A stretch of DNA of 64,000 nucleotides from UBA5905 sp964609975 (GCA_964609975.1 CAZSTR010000004.1:4304-68303), one strand, 5' to 3'; shown: positions 1 to 8,358, numbered from the stretch's first letter. The notes: generated from the sequence alone by a model not told the origin. Numbers and translations: made by a program.

Positions 1-1
1 G

Positions 2-1303
2 GATCTTCTGGTGGTGCTGGCTTTGTTGCTTCTGTCCTATCTGAGCTGGCAAATGCACACCTATTCCCTGGACGCGAAGGGCTTCTGCATCCGGCGGGGA
101 ATTCTTTTTCACCGCCGCTCCCTCATCCCCCGGCGAAGCATCGTCACCCTGTCGGTGGAGCACCCCTTTTATCTGCGCCCCCTGCGCGCGGTGCGCATTT
201 CCATCGACACCGACGCCAGCGGAAGCTATCAGGCGGATTTTTCCTTCATCATCGGTGAGAGCCGGGCGCGGGAAATCCTGGAACAAAGGCTGGAAAAGGC
301 GATACAGCCACAATATGCTTATACGCCCCGCTGGTATCATGCGGTGCTCATGTCTTTGTTGCTGTCCAATTCGTTCAGCGGCATTTTTTTGTTGGCGACC
401 ACCCTTCACCAGACCGGACAGCTGTTGGGCGAGGGGGTGCGTGACCAGCTGTTGGGCGATTTCGAAGCCGTGGCCGGCTATATCCGGCTCATTCCCCGCA
501 CAGCGGCTCTCATCGCCCTTGTTTTGCTCAGCGGCTGGTGTGTGGCGGCGGGGCGCAACATTTTGCGCTATCTCCCCTTCCGCGCAACCCGCTATCCCCA
601 GTTTCTCACCGTGCGCACCGGTCTGTTCACCCGCCGGGATTATTCCTGCGCGGTGGCCTGCGTGAACTATATTGATCTTCGCCAAAGCATCGTCAGCCGT
701 CTTTTACGGCTGGAGACCGTTTTTGTCCATTGCATCGGCTACGGAAAAGGGGAAAACGCCATGTCCGTATTGATCCCCGCCTCCCGTCGCTCCCATGCCC
801 GCCAGGAGGCCGCCCGGCTGTTGCCGGAGTTTCCGCTTCAACGGGTCACGCTCCGGACGGCGCCCCTTTCCGCCTATCGCTATGTGTTTTATCCTCTGTG
901 GGCGATGCTTCTCCTGTCCCCGGTCTCCCGCTTTCTTCAAAGCTGGCTTCCCCAGTGGCAGGAGCTTATTTTCTATTTGACCGCGATGGCCTATATTCCC
1001 TGCCTGTGGGAGCTTCTTGTGAAGCTCATCGACCGCTATACCGCAGGACTGGCGCGGGAAAATGGCTTTCTCTGTTTGCGGTATTCCCGCTGGTATACCT
1101 TTCACACAGTGATTGTGCCGGAGGAACGGGTGGTCGTCTATCGGCTGACCCAAACACCCTTTCAGCGTCTGGGCCGCAACTGCGATGTGCTCATCGGCAC
1201 CTATAACGAAAAAAGTCACAACCACCGCATCCGCAACCTGCCCCTGCAGCAGGCCGAGGAGCTGTTGGCCGGACTTTCCTGCGCCGACCACCCCACCGAA
1301 TGA
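2..1303 (+). CDS. bPH2-domain membrane protein (YdbT-like), 5' truncated
   Basis: The frame is open from the first bases of the window, so the N-terminus is missing; the first in-window candidate start (GTG at 11) already lies inside a hydrophobic segment. The visible protein has three bacterial PH-like (bPH2/DUF304) repeats, roughly residues 15-75, 190-270 and 345-415 counted from 11, separated by pairs of membrane helices near 110-135, 155-178 and 285-340. This order matches the YdbT family of membrane proteins, which in Bacillus sit next to YdbS; the upstream gene cannot be seen. Biochemical role is unknown; YdbS/YdbT have been linked to protection against some bacteriocins. tlyA follows 24 bases downstream, suggesting cotranscription. 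Confidence 0.8.
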   Translation, partial: DLLVVLALLLLSYLSWQMHTYSLDAKGFCIRRGILFHRRSLIPRRSIVTLSVEHPFYLRPLRAVRISIDTDASGSYQADFSFIIGESRAREILEQRLEKAIQPQYAYTPRWYHAVLMSLLLSNSFSGIFLLATTLHQTGQLLGEGVRDQLLGDFEAVAGYIRLIPRTAALIALVLLSGWCVAAGRNILRYLPFRATRYPQFLTVRTGLFTRRDYSCAVACVNYIDLRQSIVSRLLRLETVFVHCIGYGKGENAMSVLIPASRRSHARQEAARLLPEFPLQRVTLRTAPLSAYRYVFYPLWAMLLLSPVSRFLQSWLPQWQELIFYLTAMAYIPCLWELLVKLIDRYTAGLARENGFLCLRYSRWYTFHTVIVPEERVVVYRLTQTPFQRLGRNCDVLIGTYNEKSHNHRIRNLPLQQAEELLAGLSCADHPTE

Positions 1304-1327
1304 ATCGAAGCAAGGAGCTGATTTTTC

Positions 1328-2146
1328 TTGGAAACTGTCCGGCTGGACGAGCTGACCGCCCACCAATTTGATACCGACCTAGCCACCGCCGCCGCTCTCA
1401 TCATGGAGGGGCGCGTATGGATCGGCGCTGTCCCCGCCGAAAAGGCGGGCACACCCGTGGCCGCCGACACCCAGCTCACGCTCCGAGAAAAGCCACGAAA
1501 ATTCGCCAGCCGCTCCGGCTATAAGCTAGAAAAGGCGCTAGCCGCCTTCGCGGTGAACCCCGCCGAGGCGACCGTGTGCGACATCGGCGCCAGCAACGGC
1601 GGCTTCACCGACTGTCTGCTGCAAAACGGCGCCGCCCATGTATTTTCCGTCGATGTGGCCTATGGCATCCTCGACTGGCGCTTGCGCAGCGACCCGCGGG
1701 TGACGGTGCTCGAACGCACAAACGCCCGCCGGCTGACCCCGGAGCAGTTGAACAACACTCCCTGCGATTTGGTAACAGTGGATGTATCCTTCATCTCGCT
1801 GACCAAGATTTTCCCGGCCATTCATGGCATTTTGCGCCCCGAAGGCCAGCTCATCACCCTCGTCAAGCCCCAATTCGAGGCACAGCCCCGCCAGCTGGGC
1901 AAAAACGGTATTCTGCGCGATCCGAAGGCGGATTTGCCGCCGCTTCTTTCGTCAATTTTTGCCGCCGCGGCGGAATCCGGGCTATTTTTGACCGACTTGA
2001 CCGTTTCGCCCATTCACGGAACCAACGGAAATGTGGAATATCTGGCCCATTATCGTCATACGGCTCCCGCCGCCGATGCCCCGGCGACGCCGGATTTTTA
2101 CGCCGCCTGCATCCAAAAGGCTCTGGCGGAGGAGCCGGATGTCTGA
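1328..2146 (+). CDS. tlyA: TlyA family rRNA 2'-O-methyltransferase / putative hemolysin
   Basis: A 272-residue protein of the usual TlyA length. An N-terminal S4 RNA-binding domain (RLDEL at the start, then the GTPV turn near residue 38) precedes an FtsJ-like Rossmann methyltransferase with the SAM motif DIGASNGGFTDCL near residue 85. A K-D-K-E tetrad is visible (RSGYKLEK, VTVDVSFISL, LVKPQFEA, GNVEY). TlyA proteins of actinobacteria methylate 16S and 23S rRNA; Firmicute members (YqxC type) usually lie near recN/argR, which is not the case here. The start is a TTG at 1328, supported by AAGGAG at 1312-1317. The gene ends at a shared bidirectional hairpin facing glmS. Confidence 0.88.
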   Translation: METVRLDELTAHQFDTDLATAAALIMEGRVWIGAVPAEKAGTPVAADTQLTLREKPRKFASRSGYKLEKALAAFAVNPAEATVCDIGASNGGFTDCLLQNGAAHVFSVDVAYGILDWRLRSDPRVTVLERTNARRLTPEQLNNTPCDLVTVDVSFISLTKIFPAIHGILRPEGQLITLVKPQFEAQPRQLGKNGILRDPKADLPPLLSSIFAAAAESGLFLTDLTVSPIHGTNGNVEYLAHYRHTAPAADAPATPDFYAACIQKALAEEPDV

Positions 2147-2159
2147 ACAACCTCAAACA

Positions 2160-2200
2160 AACAATCCCGTCCTGTGCCAAACGCACAGGACGGGATTGTT
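2160..2200. terminator. Bidirectional terminator between tlyA and glmS
   Basis: An 18-bp inverted repeat, 2160-2177 against 2183-2200, with a five-base loop, sits between the convergent ends of tlyA and glmS. Both flanks are T-rich in the outgoing direction, so it can serve both genes. Confidence 0.85.
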
Positions 2201-2208
2201 CGTTCAGC

Positions 2209-4038
2209 TCATTCCACGGTCACGCTTTTCGCCAGATTGCGCGGCTTATCCACATCACATTCCCGATACAGCGCGATATAATAGGAAAGCAGCTGTAAGG
2301 GCACAATTTCCGACACCGCCGCAAATCGCTCCGGTGCATCCGGCACCGCCAGCACGCCGTCGGCGTCGGGGAAGGCGTTCGCATGGCTTTCATCGGTCAC
2401 CACCAGCACCCGTGCCCCGCGCGCCTTCACCTCCCGAATGTTGGAGCGGGTTTTCTCCAACAGGCGGCTCTGGCAGGCCAGCGCCACCACAAAGGTGCCC
2501 TCCTCCACCAGCGAAATGGTGCCATGCTTCAGTTCTCCGGCGGCATACGCCTCCGAATGGATATAGCTGATTTCCTTCAGCTTCAGAGACGCCTCCAGCG
2601 CCACCGCATAGTCCACATGGCGCCCGATGAAATAGGCGTGCTCCAGCGAAACCCAGGCGCGCGCCTGATCGCGCACCGCCCCCTCCAGCTTCAGCCCCTT
2701 TTCCACCAGCACCGGCAGCTCCCGCAGCTCTGCGGTCATCTGCGCCCGCTCTGCCGCCGTCCGCCGCCCCAGCCGCCCGGCCAAATCAATGCCCAGCAGA
2801 TACAGTAGGCAAACCTGGGTAGTATATCCCTTCGTGGTCGCCACAGCGATTTCCGGGCCGGCATGGGTATACAACACCCCATCACTCTCCATGGCGATGG
2901 AGCTTCCCACCACATTCACAATGGACAGCACACGGGCGCCCCGCGCCTTCGCCTCCCGCAAAGCGGCCAGCGAATCCGCTGTTTCTCCCGACTGACTGAT
3001 CACGATCACCAGCGTGTGCTCGTTCACAAGTGGCTCCTGATAGCGAAACTCCGACGCAAGCTCCACCTCCACCGGAAGCTCCACCGTTTTCTCCAAAAAA
3101 TACCGCCCGGCCATCCCGGCATGATAGGCAGAGCCGCAGGCCACCACCACCAGCCGTTCCAGCCGCTCCAGCCAAGCCTTGGGAAAATCCAGCTCTGGCA
3201 GAGAAACCGTTCCGCTCCCGTCGATGCGTCCGGTGAGAGCGGCGGCGATAGCGCGGGGCTGTTCCATGATTTCCTTGAGCATGAAATGGGCATAGCCGCC
3301 CTTTTCCGCCTCCTCCACATTCCATTCCACCTGCTGAACCGACTTCTCCACCCGGTTGCCCTGGGCGTCAAACACCTGCACACCGGCAGCGGTCAGACGC
3401 ACAAGCTCATGATCCGCCAAGGACAAAACCCGCCGGGTGTGCGCCAGCACGGCGGGGATGTCGGAGGCGATGAAGCTCCCCTCCTCCGCCAGCCCCACAA
3501 TCAACGGGCTGGCACAGCGCACCGCAATCATCTCATCGGGAAAATCCGCGCAAAGAATCCCCAGCGCAAAAGAGCCCTTCAGCCGCGCCACCGTTGCCTG
3601 CACCGCGGCCACGAAATTTCCCCGATACAGCCGCTCCAATAGCTGAACCACCACCTCGCTGTCGGTTTCCGAGGTGAAAACCACGCCCTGGCGCACCAGC
3701 TCCTCCCGCAGCTCCCGCTCATTCTCAATGATTCCGTTATGCACCAGCGCGAATTTTCGCCGCCGGCTCACATGGGGATGGGCGTTTTCATCGCTGGGCT
3801 TCCCGTGGGTGGCCCAGCGAGTATGGCCGATGCCCACCGTTTGGGTATACCCAACGCCGTTTTGCATATACTCGGCCAGCACGCTCAGCCGTCCCAGATG
3901 CTTTTCCACCGACAGGCCGTCCGCGCCCAGCAACGCCACCCCCGCCGAATCATAGCCCCGATATTCCAGCTTCGACAGCCCCTCCAGCAACAGCGGCGCC
4001 GCCGGCTTCTTTCCGATATATCCCACAATTCCGCACAT
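2209..4038 (-). CDS. glmS: Glutamine--fructose-6-phosphate aminotransferase (isomerizing)
   Basis: GlmS converts fructose-6-phosphate plus glutamine to glucosamine-6-phosphate, the first step of UDP-GlcNAc synthesis for peptidoglycan. The 609-residue length is standard. The N-terminal Ntn glutaminase domain begins MCGIVGYIG, whose cysteine becomes the catalytic N-terminal residue, and contains TRWATHG. Two SIS isomerase domains follow (SQSGETADS near residue 350, ALEASLKLKEISY near 485) and the C-terminus ends DKPRNLAKSVTVE as in the family. I place the start at the ATG at 4038, since a GTG two codons earlier would bury the catalytic Cys; GGAGG lies seven bases upstream. A TTGCAA-17-TATACT promoter is close by and no glmS ribozyme is recognisable. 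Confidence 0.97.
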   Translation of the reverse strand: MCGIVGYIGKKPAAPLLLEGLSKLEYRGYDSAGVALLGADGLSVEKHLGRLSVLAEYMQNGVGYTQTVGIGHTRWATHGKPSDENAHPHVSRRRKFALVHNGIIENERELREELVRQGVVFTSETDSEVVVQLLERLYRGNFVAAVQATVARLKGSFALGILCADFPDEMIAVRCASPLIVGLAEEGSFIASDIPAVLAHTRRVLSLADHELVRLTAAGVQVFDAQGNRVEKSVQQVEWNVEEAEKGGYAHFMLKEIMEQPRAIAAALTGRIDGSGTVSLPELDFPKAWLERLERLVVVACGSAYHAGMAGRYFLEKTVELPVEVELASEFRYQEPLVNEHTLVIVISQSGETADSLAALREAKARGARVLSIVNVVGSSIAMESDGVLYTHAGPEIAVATTKGYTTQVCLLYLLGIDLAGRLGRRTAAERAQMTAELRELPVLVEKGLKLEGAVRDQARAWVSLEHAYFIGRHVDYAVALEASLKLKEISYIHSEAYAAGELKHGTISLVEEGTFVVALACQSRLLEKTRSNIREVKARGARVLVVTDESHANAFPDADGVLAVPDAPERFAAVSEIVPLQLLSYYIALYRECDVDKPRNLAKSVTVE

Positions 4039-4081
4039 ATCCACGCCTCCAAATGTTTATGTTTTTGTGTCGTTATGGTAC

Positions 4082-4110
4082 AGTATAGCGTATTCTCGCT
4101 CATTTTGCAA
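4082..4110 (-). promoter_or_regulatory. Predicted sigma-A promoter of glmS
   Basis: On the minus strand: -35 TTGCAA at 4105-4110, 17-base spacer, -10 TATACT at 4082-4087. Transcription would start about 40 bases before the glmS ATG, too short a leader for a glmS ribozyme. Confidence 0.7.
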
Positions 4111-4234
4111 CCGCTTTTTTGTCTTTTCGCGGAAATTCTTTTCAGTTTTTTCACTTTCCGCTCTATCTAAAGCTCCGCTTTCTTAGTTTCTCCAAAACCT
4201 CCGTCCTACTCTCCCAGGCACAAAAGAAACACAA

Positions 4235-4266
4235 AAAAAGACGGGCTCAGCTGAGCCTGTCTTTTT
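4235..4266 (-). terminator. Terminator of the AraC-type regulator
   Basis: A near-perfect 16-bp palindrome (4235-4250 against 4251-4266, with one mismatch) just after the regulator stop codon, flanked by A and T runs. The hairpin tip is GGCTCAG/CTGAGCC. Confidence 0.75.
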
Positions 4267-4277
4267 CCTACAATCCT

Positions 4278-5039
4278 TCACAGAAGCTCCCGGTGGATTT
4301 GCCGATATGCGCCGGGGGTCATGCCGATTTTTTGATGAAAAGAGCGAGAAAAATGATAAACCTCCTTATATCCGCAGGCCACCGCCACCTGGGTCACCGT
4401 CAGCCGGTTTTCCTCCAGAAGCTGTTGCGCCAGCTTCATGCGCTGTTTGAGCAGATATTGCCGTGGGGTCATTTCCAAATGCTGTAAAAACAGCTTGCGC
4501 AAATACACCTCGCTGATATGCATTTGCTCTGCCAGGCGCGTGTTGTTCAGCTCCGGGTCGGCAATATGCTCCTCCATATACGCCAAGGCCACCTGCAACG
4601 ACGAATCATTCAAAAGCCGCCCCGCCGGCTCGCCGTTCACCTCCACCAGCAGTTGATACACCGCCGACAGCGCCGACAGCCGCCGCCCGGCCAAAAACCG
4701 TTCCCGCGCCCGCTCATACAGCTCCAGACAGCGCTCCGGCCGTTGCAGAGAAAAGCGGCAAAAGGCCCCGGTCAACGGCGCTGCCGTTTGAAAATTCACC
4801 ACGGGAAAGCGCCCGGTTTCCTGCCTTTGCAGGGTATAGTCCGCCCCCTTGAGCGCCAAAAGAGCAACCCCCGGCTCCGACACCAAGCGCTGGTGGCCAT
4901 GGCAATAGGTGATGCGCCCCTCATAGCACAAGAGCAGCCCATAGCTCAGCCGGTTTTCCATTTTGGAAACCTCTCCCCCGCGGGAATAGACCGTGCAAAC
5001 ATTGTCTAGCCCGGTCACCGTCACCTGTTCCAGCTCCAT
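4278..5039 (-). CDS. AraC family transcriptional regulator
   Basis: A 253-residue protein with a cupin-like N-terminal sensor region (about residues 1-110) and a C-terminal AraC/XylS double helix-turn-helix (about 155-250). The second HTH shows the family signature: VACGYKEVYHFSRSFHQKIG followed by MTPGAYR. I place the start at ATG 5039, preceded by AAAGGAG; an in-frame extension upstream to 5183 has no ribosome site and reads as leader sequence. It is transcribed divergently from the SDR/dehydroquinase-like/quinone reductase operon, with 162 bases between the two starts, so it is probably the activator of that operon, responding to its substrate (inference). It ends at its own hairpin. Confidence 0.88.
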   Translation of the reverse strand: MELEQVTVTGLDNVCTVYSRGGEVSKMENRLSYGLLLCYEGRITYCHGHQRLVSEPGVALLALKGADYTLQRQETGRFPVVNFQTAAPLTGAFCRFSLQRPERCLELYERARERFLAGRRLSALSAVYQLLVEVNGEPAGRLLNDSSLQVALAYMEEHIADPELNNTRLAEQMHISEVYLRKLFLQHLEMTPRQYLLKQRMKLAQQLLEENRLTVTQVAVACGYKEVYHFSRSFHQKIGMTPGAYRQIHRELL

Positions 5040-5140
5040 TTTCTCATCTCCTTTGCTCCATTGTATCACATTTTGCAATAAAATCAAGGAAATGTCGTAA
5101 AACAGTATCAAAAAACACAATATTCGTTCTGTTTTTTTCA

Positions 5141-5168
5141 TTGTTAATGCTCCCTGTCCTGTTATAAT
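5141..5168 (+). promoter_or_regulatory. Predicted promoter of the SDR operon
   Basis: -35 TTGTTA at 5141-5146, 16-base spacer, -10 TATAAT at 5163-5168, 33 bases before the SDR start codon. The weak -35 box and short spacer would suit dependence on the divergent AraC-type activator. Confidence 0.65.
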
Positions 5169-5201
5169 GACGGTATAGAACAAGAAAGGAGATATTCAAC
5201 A

Positions 5202-5957
5202 ATGGAATTCAACGGAATTCAGGGAAAAACTCTGGTTGTCACCGGCGCCGGCTCCGGCATGGGGCTTTTGTTGGCTCAGGAATTCGCCCGCCTGGGTGGA
5301 AACGTGGTCATGGGAGACCTTCGGCCGGAGGAGCTTCAAAAGGAGGCGGACGCCATCAACGCCGCCTCGGAAATGGGAGGCCGCGCCGTCGTGATTGGCT
5401 GTGATGTGCGCCATTATGATGAGGTGTGCGCCATGCGGGATTTTGCGGTGGACACTTTCGGGCGCATCGACGCGCTGGTGACCATGGCCGGCGGCGCCGA
5501 AATGCGGATGTGCCAGGCTTCGGGCGAATTCCCGGATGTGCCCATCGAAATTTATGACTGGGGCATTGATGTGAACCTGAAGGGGCAGATTTATTGCGCC
5601 CACGCCGTGATGAAGCAAATGCGGGAGCAGAGAAGCGGCGTCGTCCTCTGCCTCGGCTCCATTACTGGCCTGGAGGGCTGCTCCGCGAACATTTCCTATT
5701 CCTCCGCCAAAAGCGCCGCGATGAACGGGCTTGTGCGTTCGCTGGCGAAATTCGGCGCTCCCTATGGAATTCGCTGCTGCTGTGTGGCGCCCGGCCCGGT
5801 TTTGACCCGTCCCGGCATGGCGGCCATGCCCACCGCCCTCGGCCGTGCCGCTGAGCCGATTGAGCTGGTGAATTTGATGCTGTATCTCATCTCCGATGAA
5901 GGGAGCTTCTTCGACGGAACGACCCTGCTCATGGACGGCGGGCGCAGTGTTCTTTGA
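5202..5957 (+). CDS. SDR family NAD(P)-dependent oxidoreductase
   Basis: A 251-residue classical short-chain dehydrogenase/reductase. Cofactor motif TGAGSGMG lies at residues 14-21, an acidic Asp39 at the end of beta-2 suggests NAD(H) preference, and the catalytic tetrad is Asn125, Ser153, Tyr166 and Lys170 (YSSAK). The usual NAG motif is altered to MAGG (residues 95-98). The C-terminus MDGGRSVL is typical. Strong ribosome site AAAGGAG precedes ATG 5202. It is the first gene of a three-gene operon with a dehydroquinase-like protein and a PIG3-type reductase, under a divergent AraC regulator. Its substrate is unknown; a hydroxy-ring or sugar-like alcohol would fit the neighbours (inference). 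Confidence 0.9.
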   Translation: MEFNGIQGKTLVVTGAGSGMGLLLAQEFARLGGNVVMGDLRPEELQKEADAINAASEMGGRAVVIGCDVRHYDEVCAMRDFAVDTFGRIDALVTMAGGAEMRMCQASGEFPDVPIEIYDWGIDVNLKGQIYCAHAVMKQMREQRSGVVLCLGSITGLEGCSANISYSSAKSAAMNGLVRSLAKFGAPYGIRCCCVAPGPVLTRPGMAAMPTALGRAAEPIELVNLMLYLISDEGSFFDGTTLLMDGGRSVL

Positions 5958-5973
5958 GAAGGGGGCGAAAAGC

Positions 5974-6741
5974 ATGAGCTGTTCCTTTTTAGTTCCCGGC
6001 CGACCGACGCTAACCGTCATGATTCGCGCCCGCACCGCCAAACGGGTGCAGGAGCTTGTGGAACGCGGTCTTGCCGACGGCGCAGACGCCTTCGGTCTGC
6101 AAATTGATTCCATGCTTCCAAACGAGCGGGCACCGGAGAACCTGCGGCGCATTTTCGCCGCCGCCGACGGAAGCCCCTTTTATTGCACAAACTATCGTTC
6201 TGACCAAAACGAAGGAAAGAGCGAGGACATCCTGGCCACGGAGCTTGTCGAAGCGGCGGAATGTGGCGGCGCGCTCATCGACATCATGGGCGATCTGTTT
6301 GCACCCACGCCGGGAGAGCTGACGCTGGACGCCGCCGCCGTGGAAAAGCAGCGAAAGCTGGCCGACGCCATTCATCAGCGGGGCGCCGAAGTGCTCATGT
6401 CCTGCCATGTGGGGAAGCCGCTGACGAAAAATGCCGTTTTGGAGCTGGCGAAAATCCAGCTGTCCCGCGACATCGACCTGCCGAAAATCGTCACAACCGC
6501 CGATACACCGGAGCAGGAAAACGAAGCCTTCGCCACCACTCTGCTGTTGAACCGCGAGCTGGACAATCCGTTTTTGTTCCTGTGCGGCGGCGAGCATAGC
6601 CGCCGTCATCGAAGGCTGGCCCCGGCGCTGACCGAGAGCCTGTTTCTGTGCGTGGCAGAGCGGGACGAGCTGGCCGTCCCGGCGCAGCCCCTGCTGAGCG
6701 AAGCCAAAGCGGCCTTGACCGCCGCCGGCTTTCCCCTTTGA
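5974..6741 (+). CDS. Divergent type I 3-dehydroquinate dehydratase-like protein
   Basis: A 255-residue protein with the length and motif order of class I (AroD) dehydroquinases, which dehydrate 3-dehydroquinate through a Schiff base on a lysine. By my alignment to E. coli AroD the catalytic His143 is kept as His145 (MSCH) and the Schiff-base Lys170 as Lys171 (DLPKIV); Arg82 corresponds to Arg75, Arg213 to Arg213/214 and Gln236 to Gln238. However Glu46 and Arg48 of the EWRVD motif become Gly41 and Gln43 (FGLQID), and the MSMGKTG-like stretch reads LCGGEHS. That pattern argues for a related lyase on another substrate rather than shikimate-pathway AroD. It lies 16 bases after the SDR gene. The start is ATG 5974. 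Confidence 0.75.
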   Translation: MSCSFLVPGRPTLTVMIRARTAKRVQELVERGLADGADAFGLQIDSMLPNERAPENLRRIFAAADGSPFYCTNYRSDQNEGKSEDILATELVEAAECGGALIDIMGDLFAPTPGELTLDAAAVEKQRKLADAIHQRGAEVLMSCHVGKPLTKNAVLELAKIQLSRDIDLPKIVTTADTPEQENEAFATTLLLNRELDNPFLFLCGGEHSRRHRRLAPALTESLFLCVAERDELAVPAQPLLSEAKAALTAAGFPL

Positions 6742-6768
6742 GAGAATAAAACGAAAGGAGCTATAGAC

Positions 6769-7755
6769 ATGAAAGCTGTTTTGATTAACCCCGACCGCTC
6801 CCTGCGGTGGGATTTTGTGCCGGACCCGGTTGTGGGACCGGAGGATTGTCTGGTGAAAATCGAGGCCGCCGCCCTCAACCGCGCCGATTTGATGCAAAGG
6901 GAGGGGGACTATCCCCCGCCGCCCGGTTGCCCGGACTGGATGGGGCTGGAAATCGCCGGAACCATCGTCGGAGTCGGCCCTGAAGCGGCCGAAAAATCCC
7001 GCTGGCAGGTAGGCGATAAGGTTTGCGCCCTGCTGGGCGGCGGTGGCTATGCCGAATATGCCAATGTGAAATACGATATGCTCATGCCGGTGCCGCAGGG
7101 CTGTTCCATGGTGGAAGCCGCTGCCATGCCGGAGGCCTTCGCCACCGCCTATTTGAACCTGTTCCGCGAGGGCGGCCTGCGGCCAGGGAACACGCTGCTG
7201 ATGCAGGCCGGCGCCAGCGGGCTGGCCAGCGTGGTCATTCCCATGGCCAAGGCCTTCGGTGCGCGGGTCATCACCACCATCATCGACGAAGAAAAACGCG
7301 ACGCGGTGGCGAAAACCGGCGCCGACCTCATCGTCAACACCGCCACCGAAAGCCTTGCCGAGGCGCTGAAGGCCCAGTTGGACGCGGGCCACCCGGTGGA
7401 TGTGACCATCGACTGCCTGGGCGGAAAGAGCATGGGCGATTGTCTGCCCTATTTGGCGCATGGCGCACGCTGGATTATGATTGCCGCCCTAGCCGGCCAG
7501 CAGACGGAAATCGACCTGAAAAACATCTATGTGCGCAATGTGCGCATCATCGGCAGCACCCTGCGCTCCCGCACTCCCGCCGTGAAGGCTGAAATTCTGG
7601 CGGAGCTGGTGGAGCAGGTTTGGCCGAAGGTGGAGGCCGGCGAAATCCGCCCCACCATCCACAAGGTTCTGCCCATCACCGAAGCCGAGGCGGCGCAGGA
7701 CATCCTGTATCGCGGCGAAAACGTTGGAAAGGTCGTGCTCACCGTCGGCGACTGA
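6769..7755 (+). CDS. NAD(P)H-quinone oxidoreductase-like (PIG3 family, MDR superfamily)
   Basis: A 328-residue zinc-independent medium-chain reductase. The N-terminal GroES-like fold holds the PIG3 signature NRADLMQREGDYPPPPG (about residues 38-54) and GLEIAG; the Rossmann half carries AGASGLASV near residue 147 and a C-terminal VGKVVLTVGD. No structural zinc cysteine lobe is present, as expected for quinone oxidoreductases. These enzymes reduce quinones or enone-type carbonyls with NADPH. It closes the AraC-controlled operon, 27 bases after the dehydroquinase-like gene, with AAAGGAG at the start. With an SDR and a lyase upstream, reduction of an enone made by dehydration is a reasonable guess (inference). 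Confidence 0.88.
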   Translation: MKAVLINPDRSLRWDFVPDPVVGPEDCLVKIEAAALNRADLMQREGDYPPPPGCPDWMGLEIAGTIVGVGPEAAEKSRWQVGDKVCALLGGGGYAEYANVKYDMLMPVPQGCSMVEAAAMPEAFATAYLNLFREGGLRPGNTLLMQAGASGLASVVIPMAKAFGARVITTIIDEEKRDAVAKTGADLIVNTATESLAEALKAQLDAGHPVDVTIDCLGGKSMGDCLPYLAHGARWIMIAALAGQQTEIDLKNIYVRNVRIIGSTLRSRTPAVKAEILAELVEQVWPKVEAGEIRPTIHKVLPITEAEAAQDILYRGENVGKVVLTVGD

Positions 7756-7780
7756 CCGCCCCGTTAGTATAGGCGCATAA

Positions 7781-7827
7781 AAAATCCGTTTCGCGATGCT
7801 TATGCTCGCGAAACGGATTTTGTTTTT
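7781..7827 (+). terminator. Terminator of the SDR operon
   Basis: A perfect 16-bp stem, 7781-7796 with 7806-7821, nine-base loop, followed by GTTTTT. Confidence 0.9.
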
Positions 7828-7905
7828 CCCGGCTTCGACCGTTTTGATGTATAGCGACGGGCTTTTTGCGCACAATAACCAGCAGGAAAGCGAGGGGAAT
7901 AAAAA

Positions 7906-8358
7906 ATGCAATTATCCAATGAGAAATATGACCGCATGAGAAAAAAAGCGTCCCCCGGCTCACCGGTTTTTTCCGACTGCCTGAAGGCCTTTTTTATCGG
8001 CGGCGGAATTTGCTGCTTAGGCGAGGGGATTTTTCAGCTTTTGCGGAGCGGAATGGACGAAAAAACAGCCCGCATGACGGTTTCCATCGCGCTGATTGCC
8101 ATCGCCGTTGTGCTCACCGGCCTGCGTGTTTTCGATAACGTCGCCAAGCACGCCGGTGCCGGCACGCTGGTGCCCATCACCGGCTTCGCCAACGCGGTGG
8201 TGGCTCCCGCCATCGAGTTCAAATCCGAGGGCTATGTGCTCGGTCTCGGCGCGAAAATGTTCAACATCGCCGGCCCGGTGCTCACATATGGCATCTCCGC
8301 CTCGGTGATCTACGGCGTTATTTTATGGATATGGCAGATGGTAACAGAAAAGGCTTGA
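7906..8358 (+). CDS. spoVAC: Stage V sporulation protein AC
   Basis: A 150-residue integral membrane protein of the SpoVAC family, part of the SpoVA channel that moves Ca-dipicolinate across the spore inner membrane; SpoVAC itself behaves as a mechanosensitive channel in Bacillus. Diagnostic stretches are VPITGFANAVVAPAIEFK (about residues 85-102) and YVLGLGAKMFNIAGPVL. About four hydrophobic segments are visible. It normally lies directly before spoVAD and spoVAEB, but here a terminator follows immediately and the next sequence is an unrelated decayed island, so it is a single-gene unit. The upstream gene is the unrelated quinone reductase. Confidence 0.93.
   Translation: MQLSNEKYDRMRKKASPGSPVFSDCLKAFFIGGGICCLGEGIFQLLRSGMDEKTARMTVSIALIAIAVVLTGLRVFDNVAKHAGAGTLVPITGFANAVVAPAIEFKSEGYVLGLGAKMFNIAGPVLTYGISASVIYGVILWIWQMVTEKA

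Noticed and set aside
6010..7461. Minus-strand frame across the dehydroquinase-like and reductase genes (483 codons)
   Set aside because: Shadow of two well-supported plus-strand genes.
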